A stretch of 64,000 bases of DNA from Vibrio lentus (lineage in GTDB: Bacteria > Pseudomonadota > Gammaproteobacteria > Enterobacterales > Vibrionaceae): positions 1,674,001 to 1,738,000 of the forward strand of contig NZ_JAUFQE010000002.1 in the NCBI RefSeq assembly GCF_030409755.1, written 5' to 3'. Position 1 is the first letter of the stretch. Every line of letters begins with the position of its first letter. Below the pieces are notes generated by a model that was not told the DNA's origin, did not search any database, and worked only from the letters and a program-made list of their open reading frames with translations. Positions 18,112 through 26,502 of the stretch are shown in pieces. The translations under genes were made by a program, and so were the position numbers.

Positions 18112-21063
18112 TTACCCTTGTTGTTCTGCTAGCTCAATGGCTAGAGTTTGAATTTTGTTAATTAAAGATTTGAAATCTGATGTCGTTAAGCACGGATTCA
18201 AGATAGTGAATTTCAGCGCGCTTTTACCATCAACGACCGTTTCGCCAAGTACTGCAACGCCACGAGTCAGCGCCTCCAGTCTTAACGTCTGATTCAGTTT
18301 GTCTAAATCAAGAACGCCGTTTGCTGATAGCTCGTTGTTCGGTACCGCACGGAACAGCACAGTCGACAGTGACGGCTCAGCAAGCAACTCGAAATCGTCA
18401 TGCTTCTGAATCAGATCGGCTACCTCAAGCGTCTGCTCTAGAAGGTGGTCGTACATATCACCCAGTTGCTTTGGTCCAACGCTTTGCATCGTCATGAAGA
18501 CTTTCAGTGCATCGAAACGCTTGGTGGTAGCGATAGACTTATCGACTAGATTTGGCAGCTCATCGTGCTCGCGATTCAAGTAATCTGCGTGATGCAGTAA
18601 GTACTTAAAGTTCGCTTTGTCTTTGAGAAGCACTGCGCCACAGCTGATGGTTTGGAAGAACAACTTGTGGAAGTCGACACTCACTGAGTCCGCTTTTTCG
18701 ATACCTTTTAAACGAGCTTTGTGGCTACTTAAGATAAGCGCGCCACCGTAAGCACTGTCGACATGGAACCAAAGGCCTTGTTGGTTGGCGATGTCAGCAA
18801 TCACTTCAAGATCATCAATAGCACCGTGATCGGTAGTACCCGCAGTACCAACAACAGCAAAAGGAATCAACCCTTGAGCTTTAAGTGCTGTCACTTCTGC
18901 GTCTAGCAAGTCAGGCTTGATCGTGCCATTGGCGTTGGTATCAACACAGCACACTGCCGCTTCACCCAACCCGAGTAGCGAGGCAGACTTTTGAACCGTG
19001 AAGTGAGATTTCTTTGAACATAAGATACGCAGCTTGCTTGCGTATTCTGGTAAGCCAAGCTTTTGGATTGAGTGGCCATTGTGCTTATCCGCAACCCAGT
19101 CTCTCGCGAGCAATAAACCCATTAGGTTACTTTGCGTGCCACCGCTGGTGAAAACACCGTCAGCTTGTGCGCCAAGTTGGTATTTTTCACACATCCAATC
19201 CACCACTCGTTGTTCAACATAAGTCGCAGCAGATGCTTGGTCCCATGAATCCATTGATTGATTCAACGCCGCGATAATCGATTCCGCTGCTACCGAAGCC
19301 ATAAGAGGTGGAGTGTGAAGGTGTGCAATGCAATCTGGGTGCTGCACGAAGATGGAGTTTGCAGCGACAAGGTCTGCAGTGCTATCTACAACATCAACCA
19401 AAGCGTGTTGATTGTTATCGAGATCAACAGCATTGATAGCAGCTTCTAGCACTTTGGGGTCTAAACCCGAATAAGGGGTTTCAACTTGTTCAAAAACGGC
19501 TTTCATCGCTTGAGTGGTTTGGTTCATCACGCTAGCAAATTCGTCGCTACCGCCTAAACCTGTCTGGATGAAATGCTTATTCCATTCTTGGTTAGTTTGT
19601 TCGCTTGAAGCTGGGTCTTGTTGTAAACCACCACCCGCTGCGATGATCGCTTCTTCCATGACGCGCAGTGCAAAGTCGATCTGCTCGAAAGAGATAATCA
19701 TTGGCGGAAGGAAACGAATTACTGAACCATCACGACCACCCTTTTCAACCATCAAGCCGCGCTCTAGTGCTGCTCGTTGAATCGCTAGAGTTAACTCGCC
19801 GTCTGATTGTGGTTCGCCAAACTTGTTAAGCTCACCATTTGGTTGCTTGATCTCAGCACCGAGCATCAAGCCTTTACCGCGAACTTCAGCAATACAGTTC
19901 ACACGCGATTGAATCTTCTCAAGCCCATGACGTAAATATTGGCCTGCGATGTTCGCGTGCTCAACCAAACCATCACGTTCGATGATTTCCAACGCCTTAG
20001 CGCCAGATACCATTGCCAACTGATTACCACGGAATGTGCCAGTGTGCTCACCCGCTTTCCAAGTATCGATGCTCTTATCAAACACAAGCAACGACATAGG
20101 CAGTCCGCCACCAATCGCTTTAGACAAGCACAAGATATCAGGATTAACACCTGATTCTTCAAACGCAAAGCGATTGCCGGTTTTACCCACACCACACTGA
20201 ATTTCATCAAAAATCAGTAGGATGCCATGCTCATCACATATGCGACGTAGACCTTGTAGCCAAGACGCCGGAGCTGGAATCACACCGCCCTCACCTTGTA
20301 CAGGCTCAACGATCATCGCGGCAGGTTTCATGATGCCAGATTCGTCGTCATTCAACATACGCTCGATGTAACGAATGCTCGCGTTAGCACCCGCTTCACC
20401 ACCAATACCAAACGGGCAACGAAGGTTGTATGGGAAAGGCATAAAATGTACGTCAGACATTAAGCCGCTGCGACGTTCTTTGGTGCCAAGGTTACCCATC
20501 ATGCCCATGGTGCCGTTAGTCATACCATGGTAAGCACCACGGAAAGCAAACATGGTGTTGCGACCTGTAGTTTGCTTGGCTAGCTTGATCGCGGCTTCCA
20601 CAGCATCAGCGCCAGACGGGCCACAGAATTGAAGAACCGAGTTCGTTGAAAAGTCTTGAGGGAGAAAAGCTTTAACTCGCTTGATAAACGTCTCTTTTGC
20701 TTGAGTCGTAATATCAAGAGTCTGGTATGGCAAACCTGAATCGAGTTGGTCTTTAAGTGCTTGGTTAATCTCAGGGTGGTTGTAACCCAGAGAAAGTGTA
20801 CCTGCACCGGCCAAGCAATCGAGAAAGAGTTGGCCACGAGTATCTTCAACTAAAACACCACATGCTCGTTTAATAGCAATCGGTAGGCGTCTTGGGTATG
20901 AACGAACATCCGATTCATGCTGTTCTTGCTCAAGCAAAATAGCATCGGGTGTTAGGTCGTAAGTTCCCTCTACGATAGGAACCATAGTTGAAAATGAATT
21001 TGCGATAGTATTAATATCGACTTCAAAGGCGGTAGTCATAAAAGTCCCCTTGAATGTGTTCAT
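18112..21063 (-). CDS. Fused L-2,4-diaminobutyrate aminotransferase and decarboxylase
   Basis: The protein makes 1,3-diaminopropane, the precursor of norspermidine, from aspartate semialdehyde in two steps. The N-terminal half (about residues 25-480) is a class III PLP aminotransferase with DEIQCGVGKTGN and the PLP lysine in LSKAIGGGLP. The C-terminal half (about 520-980) is a group II decarboxylase with the PLP lysine in VDFHKLFFQ and HVDSAYGG. Fusion of the two is typical of Vibrio. The product is 983 residues from ATG 21063, which follows GGAGG by five bases. ATG 21039 (MTTAFEVD), preceded by AAGGGG, is an alternative. First gene of the leftward operon. Confidence 0.93.
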   Translation of the reverse strand: MNTFKGTFMTTAFEVDINTIANSFSTMVPIVEGTYDLTPDAILLEQEQHESDVRSYPRRLPIAIKRACGVLVEDTRGQLFLDCLAGAGTLSLGYNHPEINQALKDQLDSGLPYQTLDITTQAKETFIKRVKAFLPQDFSTNSVLQFCGPSGADAVEAAIKLAKQTTGRNTMFAFRGAYHGMTNGTMGMMGNLGTKERRSGLMSDVHFMPFPYNLRCPFGIGGEAGANASIRYIERMLNDDESGIMKPAAMIVEPVQGEGGVIPAPASWLQGLRRICDEHGILLIFDEIQCGVGKTGNRFAFEESGVNPDILCLSKAIGGGLPMSLLVFDKSIDTWKAGEHTGTFRGNQLAMVSGAKALEIIERDGLVEHANIAGQYLRHGLEKIQSRVNCIAEVRGKGLMLGAEIKQPNGELNKFGEPQSDGELTLAIQRAALERGLMVEKGGRDGSVIRFLPPMIISFEQIDFALRVMEEAIIAAGGGLQQDPASSEQTNQEWNKHFIQTGLGGSDEFASVMNQTTQAMKAVFEQVETPYSGLDPKVLEAAINAVDLDNNQHALVDVVDSTADLVAANSIFVQHPDCIAHLHTPPLMASVAAESIIAALNQSMDSWDQASAATYVEQRVVDWMCEKYQLGAQADGVFTSGGTQSNLMGLLLARDWVADKHNGHSIQKLGLPEYASKLRILCSKKSHFTVQKSASLLGLGEAAVCCVDTNANGTIKPDLLDAEVTALKAQGLIPFAVVGTAGTTDHGAIDDLEVIADIANQQGLWFHVDSAYGGALILSSHKARLKGIEKADSVSVDFHKLFFQTISCGAVLLKDKANFKYLLHHADYLNREHDELPNLVDKSIATTKRFDALKVFMTMQSVGPKQLGDMYDHLLEQTLEVADLIQKHDDFELLAEPSLSTVLFRAVPNNELSANGVLDLDKLNQTLRLEALTRGVAVLGETVVDGKSALKFTILNPCLTTSDFKSLINKIQTLAIELAEQQG

Positions 21064-21376
21064 ACTCACCTCCATCAGACGCAACTGCACACCGTCCCTC
21101 TATTGATTTAGAGAGAATTCATAGTGAAACACGCGTATTGTCTAGAAATGAGATATAGCTGTACGCTCGCATAAGTCAAATGACGAATACGAAATTAGGC
21201 CGTCTTAGGACAGCAAAAATTAGTTAGCGTGAGCTCAAGGTTCAGTAATGCTACTGTTTTGAAGAATTGGACATTTGTGCAGTATCGGACAGCTATGAAG
21301 AACTGGCCCTTTTGGAAATGCAGAGCTGATTAGCAATGTTGTTATTAGTGTGTTCAATGTTGGGTTTCCCATTAGC

Positions 21377-21428
21377 ATGGCGAATTGCGCCATAAGTATC
21401 CCGTCTATCAGCTAAAGGCTAGCTGATA
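21377..21428. repeat. Two adjacent inverted repeats
   Basis: ATGGCG (21377-21382) is repeated in reverse complement at 21388-21393 around a 5-base loop. Twelve bases on, TATCAGCTA (21406-21414) is mirrored by TAGCTGATA (21420-21428), a perfect 9-bp stem with loop AAGGC. Neither has a T tract, so they are not obvious terminators. Confidence 0.6.
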
Positions 21429-21643
21429 CCTACCCTACGTAATGTCCCAATCAGCAAGAATGGTCACTACGCGTATCCCCCAGAAGCAATCGTTGCTCTT
21501 CTTGAACATTGTTCATTCCGAGATTGCGCGGGAAAATAACATAAAGTGAAATGAACGATCAATAGTTTTTAATAATCGCTTGATAAATAGGAGCGGTGAC
21601 TGACAAATTGCTGAAAATATCGTCAACACTATCGTTGGGGAAA

Positions 21644-21773
21644 GAGATCCCCGGTTCATTCGTTCCTCATGCCCGAGGATGACGACGTAAGTATACAAGC
21701 TATGTTAGAGAGACTTCGAGAGTATTGCGCCTTTCCGTTACTCCCAGTATGAGGAGCTGGCTCATAAAGATCC
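21644..21773. repeat. Palindromic dispersed element, copy A (about 130 bp)
   Basis: The left arm (21644-21684) reads GAGATCCCCGGTTCATTCG and continues TTCCTCATGCCCGAGGATG. The right arm (about 21731-21773) is an imperfect reverse complement of it, with a unique centre of about 45 bases. Copy B at 21858 has the same arms and a related centre containing GTATACAA. The form is that of a small non-coding, MITE-like or REP-like element. Confidence 0.65.
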
Positions 21774-21857
21774 CTTACATCATGTCGTTATATTGCTTTA
21801 TTCAAGACGCTATCTGATGCAATAGGTTAAACACTAGTTAGTCAGCAGGCGATAAGT

Positions 21858-21990
21858 AGATCCCCGGTTCGCTCGTTCCTCAGCCTGAGGATGACGAAGC
21901 GGGTATACAAACGTTGCTAGTGAGGCTTTGAGATCTCAGCATCCTTTCGTCACTCACTAGTACGAAGAGCGAGTTCATAGGGAGTCTCGC
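21858..21990. repeat. Palindromic dispersed element, copy B (about 130 bp)
   Basis: The left arm starts AGATCCCCGGTTCGCTCG and continues TTCCTCAGCCTGAGGATG; the right arm (21941-21990) ends ATAGGGAGTCTCGC. The arms are inverted relative to each other, and the element is the same length as copy A. The left arms of A and B differ at only a few positions, so the copies are related by duplication. Confidence 0.65.
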
Positions 21991-22058
21991 TGTTAACGAG
22001 CCTTAAAAGCCAACAAAGTAATAAGATGAGTCAAGCCTCAGAGGTCATTTGAGCACAA

Positions 22059-22106
22059 ACGTCATTCCCTAGCACGAGGAACGAGTTCATAGGGAATCTC
22101 GCTTTT
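22059..22106. repeat. Solitary arm of the palindromic element, copy C
   Basis: CGTCATTCCCTAGCACGAGG and the following GTTCATAGGGAATCTCGC match the right arm of copy B and the reverse complement of the left arms. No partner arm is visible nearby, so it looks like a half element or remnant. Confidence 0.55.
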
Positions 22107-22221
22107 AAAAGCTAAGTAATGTAAACGAACTTGATAGCGACGTTTTTAGATAGAAAAGAAGTTTGAGTGTGTGTTCAAACAGAAAGAGGAATAACGCATA
22201 AAAATCAGAACGGCAGAAACC

Positions 22222-22253
22222 AAAAAGCCCGAACATTTCTGTTCGGGCTTTTT
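22222..22253 (-). terminator. Terminator of the tRNA operon
   Basis: AGCCCGAACA and TGTTCGGGCT form a 10-bp stem with a 4-base loop flanked by A5 and T5. On the minus strand it lies four bases past the last tRNA. Confidence 0.9.
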
Positions 22254-22257
22254 AATT

Positions 22258-22333
22258 TGGAGCGATACATCGGGTTCGAACCGATGACCTCAACCTTGGC
22301 AAGGTTGCGCTCTACCAACTGAGCTAGTATCGC
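22258..22333 (-). tRNA. tRNA-Gly (GCC), copy 2
   Basis: A 76-nt cloverleaf with encoded CCA. The acceptor stem GCGATAC pairs with GTATCGC, the anticodon loop is TTGCCAA (anticodon GCC), and the T loop is GGTTCGAACCC. It is identical to the Gly copy at 22537-22612, so the gene is duplicated within this operon. Confidence 0.96.
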
Positions 22334-22369
22334 ATTTGCTACATCCGTTAAGACATAGACTTTAATAGA

Positions 22370-22456
22370 TGGTGCCCCGGGCCGGACTTGAACCGGCACA
22401 GCGCGAACGCCGAGGGATTTTAAATCCCTTGTGTCTACCAATTCCACCACCAGGGC
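22370..22456 (-). tRNA. tRNA-Leu (TAA)
   Basis: An 87-nt class II tRNA with a long variable arm and encoded CCA. The anticodon stem AGGGA/TCCCT encloses TTTAAAA, giving anticodon TAA, which reads UUA and UUG. The acceptor stem GCCCTGG pairs with CCGGGGC with one G-U pair. Confidence 0.96.
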
Positions 22457-22536
22457 ACGCAATTCTTTATTGCGATGCCGATTACTGAAAAGTAAAACAC
22501 CATCTTAATGCTGACGCCAATCAACATTACAAATTT

Positions 22537-22612
22537 TGGAGCGATACATCGGGTTCGAACCGATGACCTCAACCTTGGCAAGGTTGCGCTCTACCAACTG
22601 AGCTAGTATCGC
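22537..22612 (-). tRNA. tRNA-Gly (GCC), copy 1
   Basis: A 76-nt tRNA identical to the copy at 22258-22333, including anticodon GCC and encoded CCA. It lies between the Leu and Cys genes. E. coli has one Gly, one Cys and one Leu tRNA gene after pgsA; here there are two Gly genes. Confidence 0.96.
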
Positions 22613-22639
22613 ATTTTCATTACTCTACGAAAGAGATAA

Positions 22640-22713
22640 TGGAGGCGCCTCCCGGAGTCGAACCGAGGTCCACGGATTTGCAATCCGCTGCATAGCCACT
22701 CTGCCAAGGCGCC
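22640..22713 (-). tRNA. tRNA-Cys (GCA)
   Basis: A 74-nt tRNA with acceptor GGCGCCT, anticodon loop TTGCAAA (anticodon GCA) and encoded CCA. It is the first gene of the leftward tRNA operon Cys-Gly-Leu-Gly. Confidence 0.96.
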
Positions 22714-22764
22714 TTAGTAACTCCAATCGAATCGCTTATTGCCATCCTCTTGGGTACGGGATGC

Positions 22765-22792
22765 ATTCTACGGATTCGAGCGTTTGAGTCAA
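22765..22792 (-). promoter_or_regulatory. Promoter of the tRNA operon
   Basis: On the minus strand TTGACT (22787-22792) and TAGAAT (22765-22770) are 16 bases apart, a near-consensus sigma-70 promoter. It is followed by GCATCCCG, a GC-rich discriminator typical of stringently controlled stable RNA promoters. It lies 52 bases upstream of tRNA-Cys, so the tRNAs need not depend on pgsA read-through. Confidence 0.75.
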
Positions 22793-22950
22793 TATTATTT
22801 TTGTATTTTTAATTCGTTTGAATAGATTTCATACGAAACAGGCTAAATAGCTGACTTTGTGTGCAAAGCACTTTGTGGACAGGCTATTCAAAGGAGATCT
22901 ATATCACATTAGATATCCACTATTGATAACTTAACCTTAGGTTAAAGATC

Positions 22951-22976
22951 AAAAAAGCGAGCCTCAGCTCGCTTCT
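22951..22976 (-). terminator. Terminator after pgsA
   Basis: AAGCGAGC (22955-22962) and GCTCGCTT (22967-22974) form an 8-bp stem with a 4-base loop; the minus strand ends in six T residues. It lies just past the pgsA stop and separates pgsA from the tRNA operon. Confidence 0.8.
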
Positions 22977-22979
22977 TCA

Positions 22980-23537
22980 TCAATGGTGTTTTTCGTCTAA
23001 CAAATCATCTTTGGCGGCCATCAAGTATTGCGCCATTGACCAGTAAGTAAGAACGGTTGCAACATAGAGTGCAATGTAACCCACCCAAATCATCCAGTCG
23101 TCGTATCGCCAGATAAGTACCCAAAGAGCAAACATCTGAGAAACAGTTTTGACTTTACCAACCCAAGATACCGCAACGCTTGCACGTTTGCCGATTTCAG
23201 CCATCCATTCACGAAGCGCCGAAATGATAATTTCACGACCAATCATGGTCACCGCAGGAATAGTCACCCAGATCGAGTGGTAATGCTCGGTAACTAAGAT
23301 AAGAGCAGTAGCAACAAGCACTTTATCCGCCACAGGGTCAATAAAGGCACCAAAGCGAGACGTTTGTCCGAGTTTACGAGCCAGCATGCCATCTAGCCAG
23401 TCAGTAAAACCCGCTACCCAAAACACCATTGCAGCAGCAAAAGGAGCCCATTCATAAGGTAGGTAAAAAACAACAACGAATACTGGGATTAAAAATAGTC
23501 TCAGTAAGGACAAAATGTTAGGTATATTCAAACGCAT
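22980..23537 (-). CDS. pgsA: CDP-diacylglycerol-glycerol-3-phosphate 3-phosphatidyltransferase
   Basis: PgsA makes phosphatidylglycerol phosphate from CDP-diacylglycerol and glycerol-3-phosphate, the committed step to phosphatidylglycerol and cardiolipin, in the inner membrane. The 185-residue product has the full CDP-alcohol phosphotransferase signature: [13 protein letters not shown] followed by [10 protein letters not shown], with the metal-binding aspartates. About five membrane segments are visible. It follows uvrC by 46 bases in the conserved gammaproteobacterial order uvrY-uvrC-pgsA-tRNAs. Confidence 0.96.
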   Translation of the reverse strand: MRLNIPNILSLLRLFLIPVFVVVFYLPYEWAPFAAAMVFWVAGFTDWLDGMLARKLGQTSRFGAFIDPVADKVLVATALILVTEHYHSIWVTIPAVTMIGREIIISALREWMAEIGKRASVAVSWVGKVKTVSQMFALWVLIWRYDDWMIWVGYIALYVATVLTYWSMAQYLMAAKDDLLDEKHH

Positions 23538-23583
23538 ATTATTAGGCTCTTATCAATTGCGCTTTAATGGTGCGGGATTTTTA

Positions 23584-25416
23584 CTATTGTTTCAATGCTT
23601 GATAAATGTTTTCTGCCAAAGAATGACTAATGCCCGGCACTTTGGCTATTTCTTCGACAGTTGCACGCTTAAGTTCTTGTAAGCCACCCATATATTTCAA
23701 CAAAGATTGACGACGTTTCGGCCCTACCCCTTCGATTCCTTCCAAAGCACTGGTTCGGCGAGTTTTACCTCGTTTCGCTCTGTGCCCTGCTATCGCATGA
23801 TTATGACTTTCATCACGGATATGCTGGATAAGGTGCAACGCTGGTGCATCGCTTGGTAAGTTAAATTCCTCACCTTCAAGAGTAACTAAGGTTTCTAAAC
23901 CCGGCTTGCGGGTCACACCTTTCGCGATACCCATCATTCTTGGTCGAAATGGCCAATCACCCCAATATTGAGAAACAATCTCGTGAGCACGATTCAGTTG
24001 CCCCTTGCCACCATCGATAAAGATGATATCTGGGATCTTATCGACATCGAGTTGTTTGGAATAGCGTTTCTCAAGGGCCTGAGCCATCGCCGCGTAATCA
24101 TCACCTCCAGTAATTCCGGTGATGTTGTAACGACGGTATTCGGGTTTAACAGGGCCTTCCTGATTGAACACCACACAAGACGCTATCGTACTTTCACCCA
24201 TGGTATGACTGATATCAAAACATTCCATCCGTTTAATCACATCCATCGACAACACTTCTTGAAGCTCTTTGAAGCGCTGATTGATGGTCATCTTATGATT
24301 AATTTTGGTGGTAATTGCCGTTAGCGCGTTGGTATTCGACAATTTGAGGTAACGCCCACGAGTGCCAGAAGGATTAGTATTGAAGTGAATCTTACGACCT
24401 GCAACTTCACACAAGGCTTCTTGAATCGGAGTGACATCTTCCATCAAATCGGCATTAAGAATTAAACGCGTTGGGATAGTTCTTGCTTCATTATGCGCCA
24501 AATAATATTGACTTAAAAAGCTCGAAAAGACCTCTTCTCGCACCGTATTGTTGGGAATTTTAGGGAAATGGCTTCGACTGCCCAAGACTTTACCTTGGCG
24601 AATCATCAAGATATGGATACAAGCAACGCCGTTCTCTTGGGCAAATCCGAGAACGTCCATATCTTCCATAGAATCGTCAGATACGTACTGTTGCTCTTGT
24701 ACACGTCGAATCGCTTGGATTTGATCGCGGAAAGCAGCAGCTTGTTCAAAGCGAAGCTCTCGACTTGCCTTGTCCATCTTGTCGATGAGCGTTTCAAGTA
24801 CGAGCTTATCCTTCCCTTGAAGGAACAAACGAACGTAGTCGATAAGCTCGCTGTACTCTTCATCAGAGATAATAGAGCTAACACAAGGCGCTGCACAACG
24901 ACCAATCTGGTACATCAAACACGGGCGTGTTCTGTTCGCATAAACCGTGTCTTCACACTGGCGAGCAGGAAAAATCTTTTGTATTAGGTGTAGCGTCTCA
25001 CGCACAGCGCCGGAATCAGGGTAAGGACCAAAGTATTCGCCCTTTTTCTTCTTAGCACCACGATGCATCGACAAACGAGGATGCTTGTGACCGCTAATGA
25101 AAATATAAGGGTACGACTTATCATCACGCAGAAGTACGTTGTATTTCGGTAAGTACTGCTTAATGTAGTTATGCTCAAGGATAAGAGCTTCTGTTTCCGT
25201 GTGCGTTACAGTGACATCGATTTTGTCGATATTGCTGACTAAAGCGCGTGTTTTTTCACTGTCGACTTTTTTACGGAAATAACTGGAAAGGCGTTTTTTG
25301 AGGTTCTTAGCTTTACCGACGTAGATAACAACAGCCTCGGCGTTATACATCCGATAAACGCCGGGCTGTTCTGTTACTGTCTTAAGGAATGAGACTGAGT
25401 CAAACAAGTTGGTCAC
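23584..25416 (-). CDS. uvrC: Excinuclease ABC subunit C
   Basis: UvrC makes both incisions around damaged bases in UvrABC nucleotide excision repair. The 610-residue product matches the usual length. The order is: GIY-YIG nuclease (residues about 15-95, PGVYRMY and [14 protein letters not shown]), a UVR segment that binds UvrB ([13 protein letters not shown], around 215), the RNase H-like second nuclease (FDISHTMGE and FIDGGKGQ), and C-terminal helix-hairpin-helix motifs ([14 protein letters not shown]). It begins 15 bases after the uvrY stop and is probably co-transcribed with it. Confidence 0.97.
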   Translation of the reverse strand: MTNLFDSVSFLKTVTEQPGVYRMYNAEAVVIYVGKAKNLKKRLSSYFRKKVDSEKTRALVSNIDKIDVTVTHTETEALILEHNYIKQYLPKYNVLLRDDKSYPYIFISGHKHPRLSMHRGAKKKKGEYFGPYPDSGAVRETLHLIQKIFPARQCEDTVYANRTRPCLMYQIGRCAAPCVSSIISDEEYSELIDYVRLFLQGKDKLVLETLIDKMDKASRELRFEQAAAFRDQIQAIRRVQEQQYVSDDSMEDMDVLGFAQENGVACIHILMIRQGKVLGSRSHFPKIPNNTVREEVFSSFLSQYYLAHNEARTIPTRLILNADLMEDVTPIQEALCEVAGRKIHFNTNPSGTRGRYLKLSNTNALTAITTKINHKMTINQRFKELQEVLSMDVIKRMECFDISHTMGESTIASCVVFNQEGPVKPEYRRYNITGITGGDDYAAMAQALEKRYSKQLDVDKIPDIIFIDGGKGQLNRAHEIVSQYWGDWPFRPRMMGIAKGVTRKPGLETLVTLEGEEFNLPSDAPALHLIQHIRDESHNHAIAGHRAKRGKTRRTSALEGIEGVGPKRRQSLLKYMGGLQELKRATVEEIAKVPGISHSLAENIYQALKQ

Positions 25417-25431
25417 TATAAGATCTCAGAG

Positions 25432-26076
25432 TTAAAGGGTCTCAGTATCTAACATTCCATGTCTAATCGCTAAATGCGTAAGCTCTACATCACCGCTGAT
25501 GTCTAGTTTACTGAACAGTCGGTAGCGGTAGCTGTTAACTGTTTTAGGACTTAGATTGAGTTGTTCTGAAATATCCGTCACTTTCTGACCTTTGGTAATC
25601 ATCATCATGATTTGAAGTTCACGTTCAGATAGATCAGCGAATGGATTTTCAGACGCAGGCGAGAATTGGCTTAAAGCCATCTGCTGCGCAATTTCTGGCG
25701 AAATGTATCGTTGGCCACTATTAACCACTCGAATGGCATTTACCATCTCGTCCGGACCTGCACCTTTAGTAAGGTAACCTGCAGCTCCAGCTTGCATCAC
25801 TTTAGTTGGAAACGGATTTTCCGTATGAACAGTTAAAACGATGATTTTAACATCAGGGTTGAAACGCAAGATTTTCTTGGTTGCTTCTAAGCCACCAATA
25901 CCAGGCATATTCATATCCATCAAAATAACGTCAGTATTATTAGTACGACACCATTTTGCAGCATCTTCACCGCTTTCAGCTTCCCCTGCTACGTTCATTC
26001 CACGGACGTCTTCAATAATACGTCGTATCCCTGTGCGAACCAGCTCGTGATCATCTACAAGGAAAACATTTATCAA
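25432..26076 (-). CDS. uvrY: Response regulator UvrY/VarA (GacA family)
   Basis: This FixJ/NarL-type response regulator is the partner of the BarA/VarS kinase; in Vibrio it is called VarA and drives the Csr small RNAs. The 214-residue product has a receiver domain with phospho-acceptor Asp54 in VILMDMNMPG and a LuxR-type helix-turn-helix near residue 165 (LSPKTVNSYRYRLFSKLDI). The start codon is TTG, with GGAG upstream; GacA-family genes often use TTG, which limits their translation. It is the first gene of the uvrY-uvrC-pgsA unit. Confidence 0.95.
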   Translation of the reverse strand: MINVFLVDDHELVRTGIRRIIEDVRGMNVAGEAESGEDAAKWCRTNNTDVILMDMNMPGIGGLEATKKILRFNPDVKIIVLTVHTENPFPTKVMQAGAAGYLTKGAGPDEMVNAIRVVNSGQRYISPEIAQQMALSQFSPASENPFADLSERELQIMMMITKGQKVTDISEQLNLSPKTVNSYRYRLFSKLDISGDVELTHLAIRHGMLDTETL

Positions 26077-26502
26077 ACTTGTATCTCCACACTATTAATT
26101 GGCTCTGCAACCACTGTGTCGTTTCATCTATTTGAAACAATTAAACAAAGGAACAACGGGTCGCAGCATTGTGTATATCTTAACTCAATTACTAAATAAA
26201 ATCTCTGTTGAATATGTGTCGAAACACTAACTTTAGCAAGTACTTATTTATAAATAAGCCAACTAAAACAACAAGCTTTAGGTAAAAATCAACTAGTTAA
26301 AACAACACCCAATAAAATTACACAAGATAAAGAGATTTTCAATACCATTGAATCTCGATTCATTACAATTTCACTCTTTTGCCTATTAAGTCCCGTTATT
26401 CTTCTCCAATTCTCAAAATATAGAGACTATTTTCGTTTGCTGTTGTGCGTGATGAGGCGCTAGATGGTAGTATTCCGCTCTCCATTTCAATAGGTTACTA
26501 CA
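26077..26502. other. Divergent intergenic region uvrY/polB (426 bp)
   Basis: This AT-rich, non-coding region holds the promoters of uvrY (leftward) and polB (rightward). A perfect 16-bp palindrome, CTTATTTATAAATAAG, is at 26243-26258. I looked for a LexA box, expected if polB is SOS-controlled as in E. coli, and found none. Confidence 0.6.
26243..26258. promoter_or_regulatory. Perfect 16-bp palindrome between uvrY and polB
   Basis: CTTATTTATAAATAAG equals its own reverse complement. It lies 167 bases from the uvrY start and 245 from polB. It could be a regulator site, but AT-rich palindromes also arise by chance, and I recognise no factor. Confidence 0.4.

Larger units (their letters stand above)
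21064..22257. other. Repeat-rich gene-free stretch (1.2 kb)
   Basis: No frame here is convincing as a protein. The first third is the promoter side of the norspermidine operon and holds two inverted repeats (21377-21393 and 21406-21428). The rest contains two complete copies and one partial copy of a palindromic element, listed separately, and ends at the tRNA operon terminator. It is the only stretch in the window that looks rearranged. Confidence 0.7.

Noticed and set aside
22205..22462. 85-codon minus-strand frame
   Set aside because: It runs through the tRNA-Gly and tRNA-Leu genes and the operon terminator, so it is an artefact of structured RNA genes.
26077..26502. LexA box for polB
   Set aside because: No CTGT-N8-ACAG type match was found in the region.
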